DNA of 56,082 nucleotides from Herminiimonas sp. (GTDB taxonomy: Bacteria > Pseudomonadota > Gammaproteobacteria > Burkholderiales > Burkholderiaceae_D), in contig JAQGMO010000027.1 in NCBI GenBank assembly GCA_028292315.1, positions 1-56,082 of the forward strand, given 5' to 3'. Below, one piece after another: positions 51,652 to 56,082 of this stretch. A program made the position numbers and the translations under genes. The notes under the pieces were generated by a model that saw nothing but the letters and a program-made list of their open reading frames with translations, searched no databases and was not told where the DNA came from. Positions within the stretch are counted from its first letter, which is position 1; every line of letters starts with the position of its first letter.

Positions 51652-52045
51652 ATGCGGGTGCAATCAAAATCGAAAAAAGCAGGGGCTAGTAGTTCATGCC
51701 GCTATCCGCATGAACACCCGTTCTGGTCCTGCTCTAGCGAATCTGCGCCACTTTCGGTGCCCATTTCACGGCACACATAATTCCACGATTATATCGTTAT
51801 ATCGCAGTGGAACAGGAAACTCAAACAAGCTGCGACCGGTAATAAGAAGAGCAGGCACTGACAAGCTGCGACCGGTAATAAGACGGGCAGGCACTGACGC
51901 TTCACCAAGGCCTAATAAATTTTCGCGTCCTGGCAGTCTTCTCGTGCACGAAAAAAATGTCATGATTTATTTGGCTGGAGAAATGTGCTAGCATCGGCAG
52001 CGTTTTGCAAAGACATAAATTAAATTAATTAATAATAGGAACAAC
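51652..52045. promoter_or_regulatory. Divergent regulatory region with repeats
   Basis: About 390 bases between the divergent DUF3348 operon and the M20 peptidase gene, with no gene seen. A reverse-strand TATAAT (51793-51788) could be the -10 of the DUF3348 operon, but no good -35 is visible. It sits inside an inverted repeat TTCCAC (51781-51786) / GTGGAA (51807-51812), a possible operator. A 36-base tandem duplication follows at 51825-51896, and the last 100 bases are AT-rich. Confidence 0.45.
51825..51896. repeat. 36-base tandem duplication
   Basis: Two adjacent 36-base units (51825-51860 and 51861-51896) that start ACAAGCTGCGACCGGTAATA and differ at only two positions. They lie in a non-coding divergent region. 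Confidence 0.9.
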
Positions 52046-53347
52046 ATGCAAGCTGCGGTCCGTATTTCCACTCTGACGCTCGCTTTGGGCGTTGCATTCA
52101 TGGGCTCCGCTGCGGTCGCGCAGACTGCCCCGCATGCTGCCGATATTCAGCGCATACTGGCAAGCCCCGCATTCAAGGCTGCGGCCGCCGTTCTCGATAA
52201 GGAACATGGGCGCATCGTCGAAGACGGCATCAAGCTGACTGAAATTCCGGCGCCGCCATTCAAGGAAGAAGCGCGCGCCAAGGCGTATGAAAAAATGTTT
52301 CGGGAAGCCGGGCTTGCCGATGTCAAGATCGATGAGGAAGGCAATGTTCTCGGCGTGCGCAAGGGCGCCAAAAGCGACGGAAAATTCGTAGTCGTATCGG
52401 CCCACCTCGACACGGTATTTCCTGCCGGGACCGACGTCAAGGTAAAACGTGAAGGTACCAAACTGTATGCGCCCGGCATCGGCGACGATACGTTGAGCTT
52501 GTCGGTGCTGCTCGGTTTTATTCGCGCCATGAAGGAAGCCGACATCAAGACACGCGACGATATCCTGTTCGTCGGCACGGTGGGCGAAGAAGGCCCCGGG
52601 GATCTGCGCGGCGTCCGGCATTTATTCACCAAGGGCGCCTACAAGGACAAGCTCAAGAGCTTTTTCTCGCTCGAATCGGGCGGTGTCGATCAGATCACCA
52701 ACGGCGGCGTCGGCTCCAAGCGTTATCGCATAACATTCAAGGGACCCGGCGGGCATAGCTTCGGCGCGTTCGGCCTGGTCAATCCCATGTTTGCGCTGGG
52801 CCAGGCATCCGCCGAGTTTGCACGGATACAGGTTCCGGCCGCACCCAAAACCACCTATAGCATCGGCCTGATCGGCGGCGGCACGTCGGTCAATTCGATT
52901 CCGCTCAGCGGCTGGATGGAGGTCGACATGCGTTCCGAGTCGCTATCCGAGCTTAAACGGGTTGAAGACCGGATGCTGAAAATCGTCAATGAAGCGGCCG
53001 ATGGCGAGAACTTCGCGCGTTCCACCAAGGAAGGCAAGATCACGGTGGAATCCAAACTAATCGGCGACCGGCCGGCGGGAAATACCAGCGACAAGACCGA
53101 TATGGTGCAGTTCGCCAAGGCGGCAATCGAGGCCAGCGGCTACAAGGTCAGTTATAACTGGAGTTCGACCGACTCGAACCTGCCGATGAGCCTGGGCATT
53201 CCGGCGCTGACGATCGGTCGCATGGCGCCGGGCAAGAGTGGACGCTCGCATTCGCTCGACGAGTGGATCGATGTCGAAAAAGAGCCTATGGTAAAGGCGA
53301 TGGCCACCAGCCTGTCGATCATACTCTCGGTCACCGGAATGGAGTAG
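52046..53347 (+). CDS. Exported M20-family metallopeptidase
   Basis: A 433-residue protein with a clear signal peptide (about 1-25, ending AAVAQ) and an M20 di-zinc peptidase fold. The metal-site motifs are VVSAHLDTVFP (His and Asp), the bridging Asp in APGIGDDTLS, the catalytic Glu pair in GTVGEEGPGDLRG, and the C-terminal His in SGRSHSLDEW. The lid domain carries GPGGHSFGAF. It is likely periplasmic and cleaves small peptides or acylated amino acids; substrate unknown. The next gene begins 32 bases downstream, so it may head the operon that includes the ABC transporter. Confidence 0.9.
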   Translation: MQAAVRISTLTLALGVAFMGSAAVAQTAPHAADIQRILASPAFKAAAAVLDKEHGRIVEDGIKLTEIPAPPFKEEARAKAYEKMFREAGLADVKIDEEGNVLGVRKGAKSDGKFVVVSAHLDTVFPAGTDVKVKREGTKLYAPGIGDDTLSLSVLLGFIRAMKEADIKTRDDILFVGTVGEEGPGDLRGVRHLFTKGAYKDKLKSFFSLESGGVDQITNGGVGSKRYRITFKGPGGHSFGAFGLVNPMFALGQASAEFARIQVPAAPKTTYSIGLIGGGTSVNSIPLSGWMEVDMRSESLSELKRVEDRMLKIVNEAADGENFARSTKEGKITVESKLIGDRPAGNTSDKTDMVQFAKAAIEASGYKVSYNWSSTDSNLPMSLGIPALTIGRMAPGKSGRSHSLDEWIDVEKEPMVKAMATSLSIILSVTGME

Positions 53348-53379
53348 TCAATGCACCGCGCCACGCAAGGAGAACCGGG

Positions 53380-53802
53380 ATGAAGCGTCGCCAGTTCATG
53401 GTCTCCGCGGCTCTGCTTGCGGCGGCACCGGCGGCGCTGGCCGACGTGCCGCGCATCCGCATGTTCGAACTATATCGGGAACGACTGGATTTTTCCGACA
53501 CGGCGAAACGGCTGAATGGAAAACGCGTCAGCATGCAGGGATTCATGGCGCCGCATCTCAAGGTGGAGTCGGATTTCTTCGTGCTGTCGAATACGCCGGT
53601 CGATACCTGTCCATTTTGCGAATCGGAAGATCAATGGATGGACAGTATTATTTTCGTGCGCATGAAAAAGCGCCAGGAAGCCGCCAAACCGGGCGACCTG
53701 ATCCAGGTGGAAGGGCGGCTGGAGATCGGCCCGCAGACCGATGCGGCAACCGGATTTGTAAGCCGGGTCCGGCTGCTCGACGCGACCTACAAGCTTCTAT
53801 GA
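53380..53802 (+). CDS. Small periplasmic protein (DUF3299-like)
   Basis: A 140-residue exported protein. The N terminus MKRRQFMVSAALLAAAPAALA looks like a signal peptide with a twin-arginine-like start. The mature part has a small beta-rich pattern (KRVSMQGFMAPHLK, GDLIQVEGRLEIG) and a CPFCESEDQW cluster whose two cysteines could bind metal or form a disulfide. I relate it to DUF3299-type proteins found beside FtsX-like ABC transporters, a tentative call. Start ATG 53380 follows AAGGAG. Its stop overlaps the ABC ATPase start (ATGA). Confidence 0.68.
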   Translation: MKRRQFMVSAALLAAAPAALADVPRIRMFELYRERLDFSDTAKRLNGKRVSMQGFMAPHLKVESDFFVLSNTPVDTCPFCESEDQWMDSIIFVRMKKRQEAAKPGDLIQVEGRLEIGPQTDAATGFVSRVRLLDATYKLL

Positions 53803-54527
53803 CCGTAACGGCGACCGCGACCGCACCCAGTCCGGTGCTGTGCGCGCGACAGGTGCGCGCCGATTTTGCCGATGCGGGCAGCGCAATTATTCATGCGCTC
53901 GACAATGTCAGCGCCAATTTTCCGTCAGGCCACCTGACGGCCATCGTCGGCCCGTCCGGCTCGGGAAAAACCAGTCTGATCCATGCCCTGGCCGGCATCC
54001 TGGTGCCGCAGCACGGCGAGATCGCCTTCGGTTCGACCGTAATCAGCCGGCTGAACGAACGGCAGCGCGATACGTGGCGCCTGGCCCATTGCGGCATGGT
54101 GTTTCAGGATTTTCGGCTGATCGATGAACTTGATCCGCTTTCCAATACGCTGCTACCGGCGCAATTTCGCCGTGCCCGCTTGCCGGACGGCTTGCGCGAG
54201 CGCGCCAGGGAGCTATTGGCAGGCTTCGGCCTGCCATTGCGCGCGGGCCCGGTCAAGGCGCTGTCGCGCGGCGAGCAGCAGCGCGTCGCGCTGGCGCGCG
54301 CCTTGCTGCTCGATCCGCCCGTGATCCTGGCGGACGAGCCGACGGCGAGCCTTGATCGCGAAAATGCGCAACGCATCGCCGACGCGCTCAGGGCGCTGGC
54401 GCGGTCCGGCAAGACAGTGGTCGCGGTCACCCATGACGAGCGGCTGGCGGCGCTGGCCGACACGGTGTTGACCATGAAATCCGGACAGTTGATCGAGACT
54501 GTCGCCAGACCGGGCGTTTCCGAATGA
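53799..54527 (+). CDS. ABC transporter ATP-binding protein (LolD/MacB type)
   Basis: A 242-residue ATPase with Walker A GPSGSGKT, Q-loop VFQDFRLIDEL, signature LSRGEQQRVALARAL, Walker B VILADEPTASLD and the H-loop VTHDE. It has the spread of the MacB/LolD/FtsE group, which works with FtsX-type permeases to do mechanical work in the periplasm rather than transport across the membrane. Linked by overlapping start/stop codons to the genes on both sides. Confidence 0.92.
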   Translation: MTVTATATAPSPVLCARQVRADFADAGSAIIHALDNVSANFPSGHLTAIVGPSGSGKTSLIHALAGILVPQHGEIAFGSTVISRLNERQRDTWRLAHCGMVFQDFRLIDELDPLSNTLLPAQFRRARLPDGLRERARELLAGFGLPLRAGPVKALSRGEQQRVALARALLLDPPVILADEPTASLDRENAQRIADALRALARSGKTVVAVTHDERLAALADTVLTMKSGQLIETVARPGVSE

Positions 54528-55741
54528 ATCCGTGGCCCGTGATTCGCGCGGCGCTGGTCCGCTATCGTTTCAGCGCGCTCGCTTTTGTATTGCTGGTGGC
54601 GGCCGGCGCCAGCCTGTCGGTGGCGATCGTTTCGCAGGAGCGGGCGCTGCGCAGTGGAAGCGCGCGTGCCGCCGACCGGTTCGACCTGATCGTTGCCGCG
54701 CCAGGCAGCCGCACCGATGCGTTGCTGACCGGCGTCTTTCTGCGCCCTGGCGCCAGCCAGTTGATGAAGCCAGGGCTGACCGCGTCGCTTCTCAACGACA
54801 GCAGGGCGGGCTTCGTGTCGCCGCTTGCTTTTGGCGATAGTTACCGCGGGGCGCCCGTGGTCGGCGTGGTGGGCGCATTGGTCGACCATTTATCCGGTGG
54901 ACTGGCCGAGGGGCGCCTGTTCGCCGGTCGTGACGAAGCGGTGATCGGCGCCGTTTCGCCCTTGAAGGTGGGCCAGAAATTTCATCCGGCCCATGGCACG
55001 CACCAGCGTGCGGGTGACGACGATCACGGACATGATGCCCATGGCGTCACGCTGACCGTGGTCGGGCGCATGAAGCCGACCGGATCGCCCTGGGACCGGG
55101 CCATTGCGGTGCCGGTGGAACTGGTCTGGGCCATGCATGACTTGCCGACGGGGCACGCGCCGCAATCGGCGCAGCTGGGCCCGCCCTTCGATGCCGCATA
55201 TACGCCCGGGATTCCGGCCGCGGTAGTCCGCGCCGGCAACCTGGCAAATGCCTACAAGCTGCGCCGCGCATACACCGGCAGCGAATCAATGGCGTTCTTT
55301 CCGGCCGAAGCATTGATCCAGCTGTACGCCATTCTTGGCGACATGCGGCAATTAATGACCCTCCTGGCGGTCGTGACGCAGGCACTGGTGCTGTTGTCCA
55401 TCACCGCCAGCGTCTGGATACTGTTCCGGCTGCTGATGCCGCAATTTGTAACGCTGCGCGCGCTGGGCGCACCGCGCGGGTATGTGTTTGCGATTGCATG
55501 GGGGTTTACCGCATTGCTGGTCGGGATTGGCGTGGCTCTGGGCTTGGCAGGCGGCTACGCGCTTTCATTTGCGATCAGCGCCTGGCTGGCGCGCCTGACC
55601 GGGGTTGCCCTGCAGCCGACCCTGGGCCAGACCGAGCTGCTGACCGCATTGATGATTCTTGCGGTTGGCCTGGCGCTCGCCTCGTTGCCGGCCTGGCGCA
55701 TGCAGCGTGAAGCGCTATCTGTGGCGATGAAAAAATATTAA
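54524..55741 (+). CDS. FtsX-like ABC permease with histidine-rich loop
   Basis: A 405-residue membrane protein with one N-terminal helix (about 14-36), a large periplasmic domain, and three C-terminal helices (from about 280), the MacB/FtsX layout. The periplasmic part carries a His/Asp-rich stretch near residues 154-176 (HPAHGTHQRAGDDDHGHDAHG), with six histidines, which suggests zinc or another metal as ligand. It pairs with the upstream ATPase, overlapping it by four bases. Confidence 0.88.
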   Translation: MNPWPVIRAALVRYRFSALAFVLLVAAGASLSVAIVSQERALRSGSARAADRFDLIVAAPGSRTDALLTGVFLRPGASQLMKPGLTASLLNDSRAGFVSPLAFGDSYRGAPVVGVVGALVDHLSGGLAEGRLFAGRDEAVIGAVSPLKVGQKFHPAHGTHQRAGDDDHGHDAHGVTLTVVGRMKPTGSPWDRAIAVPVELVWAMHDLPTGHAPQSAQLGPPFDAAYTPGIPAAVVRAGNLANAYKLRRAYTGSESMAFFPAEALIQLYAILGDMRQLMTLLAVVTQALVLLSITASVWILFRLLMPQFVTLRALGAPRGYVFAIAWGFTALLVGIGVALGLAGGYALSFAISAWLARLTGVALQPTLGQTELLTALMILAVGLALASLPAWRMQREALSVAMKKY

Positions 55742-56082
55742 ATCTTGCAAGGCAAGCCACCGGCTCGTGGCCGGAAAGTGACCTGCGTCCAGGTGGCGCT
55801 ATCGACTCTGAGCGGACATACAACTTTTCCTGATGCGGACGTTCAAGCGTTGCCCATGAGCGGCCGCGCTGATTGGGGCGGGGCACTTTCAAGGTATTCG
55901 GAGAGTTCCCGCAGACGAAGGCCGCTGGACTCTCGTCGGAGACTATTCGGTGTCCGGTATCCGACCGAACACGAAGCTTTTCATCGAGCAGCGGCAAAGG
56001 TCCCATGACTGGCAAATATTAATTCAGGTGAGGGAGAATGATGGAGTTCGAACTCGCGTGTGTCTCCGGGTGGAGACAGCCA
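55742..56082. other. Non-coding end of the window
   Basis: No gene is supported. The stretch has the repeated word GCGGAC(A/G)T(A/T)CAA (near 55813 and 55836), and a hairpin TGTCTCC-GGGT-GGAGACA close to the right edge whose downstream side is cut off. A TTG-start frame at 55745-56008 is basic and unlike a protein. It may be a decayed gene or a dispersed intergenic repeat. Confidence 0.35.

Noticed and set aside
55745-56008. TTG-start frame of 87 codons at the right end
   Set aside because: Very Arg-rich, no ribosome site and no protein-like pattern.
56040-56082. GAGTTCGAACTC and terminal CCA considered as the end of a tRNA or tmRNA
   Set aside because: No acceptor or anticodon stem can be built upstream; the TTCGAA word is simply palindromic.
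1-56082. Insertion sequences, integrases or prophage genes
   Set aside because: No transposase, integrase or phage structural motif was seen in any frame.

Overview
The window is GC-rich bacterial chromosome whose gene content fits a betaproteobacterium, most likely in or near the Oxalobacteraceae (Herbaspirillum, Herminiimonas, Massilia, Noviherbaspirillum relatives). The reasons are FlhDC-type flagellar master regulators, the order of the flagellar genes, a stand-alone extra infA gene, and a DUF3348/DUF802/OmpA/DUF2894 gene set that I associate with Burkholderiales. The taxonomic call is inference from gene content; no rRNA or tRNA gene is visible.

Layout. (1) 0-5 kb: a penicillin-binding D-Ala-D-Ala carboxypeptidase, a GTP cyclohydrolase I, a large reverse-strand protein joining a zinc amidase domain to an alpha/beta-hydrolase domain, and a small unknown gene. 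(2) 5-42 kb: an almost complete flagellar basal body, hook, export and motor locus. A forward block runs flhDC, a membrane methyltransferase, motAB, flhB-flhA-flhF-flhG-fliA-motC-motD, then (after the inverted flgA-flgM-flgN) flgBCDEFGHIJKL. A reverse block runs fliF-G-H-I-J-K-L-M-N-O-P-Q-R and converges on flgL, with fliE divergent from fliF. Flagellin, cap and chemotaxis genes are absent. Many neighbouring genes overlap by 1-19 bases, which suggests translational coupling. (3) 42-47 kb: an exported methyltransferase-like protein, a SNF2-family helicase coupled to a 2-keto-4-pentenoate hydratase-like gene, an extra infA and a small unknown gene. (4) 47.3-51.7 kb: a tightly overlapping four-gene reverse operon that looks like an ion-driven motor complex: a MotA/TolQ-like channel protein with a very long cytoplasmic tail, a MotB-like OmpA protein with the stator aspartate, and two soluble partners. 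(5) 52-55.7 kb: an exported M20 peptidase followed by a periplasmic protein, an ABC ATPase and an FtsX-like permease with a histidine-rich loop, suggestive of metal handling.

Regulation visible in the sequence: FlhDC would be the class I regulator, and FliA (sigma-28) with FlgM would control late genes. Sigma-28-type promoters (TAAAGTTT, 11-base spacer, GCCGATAA-like) are present upstream of flgM (16/16 consensus), flgK (14/16) and motA (12/16), and, unexpectedly, about 325 bases upstream of flhD (14/16), which would place FliA in a feedback loop onto its own master regulator. The flagellar set mixes an FlhDC regulator with genes typical of polar systems (FlhF, FlhG, MotC, MotD); the FlhG copy has lost its Walker A motif but keeps the N-terminal DQA motif that activates FlhF.

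The best candidate for an under-described system is the 47.3-51.7 kb operon, a Zorya-like (ZorA/ZorB-like) motor without the Zorya effector genes. With MotAB and MotCD it makes three distinct stator-type motors within 45 kb. The window also has four short tandem-repeat arrays with different units (8, 13, 11 and 36 bases), all between genes.
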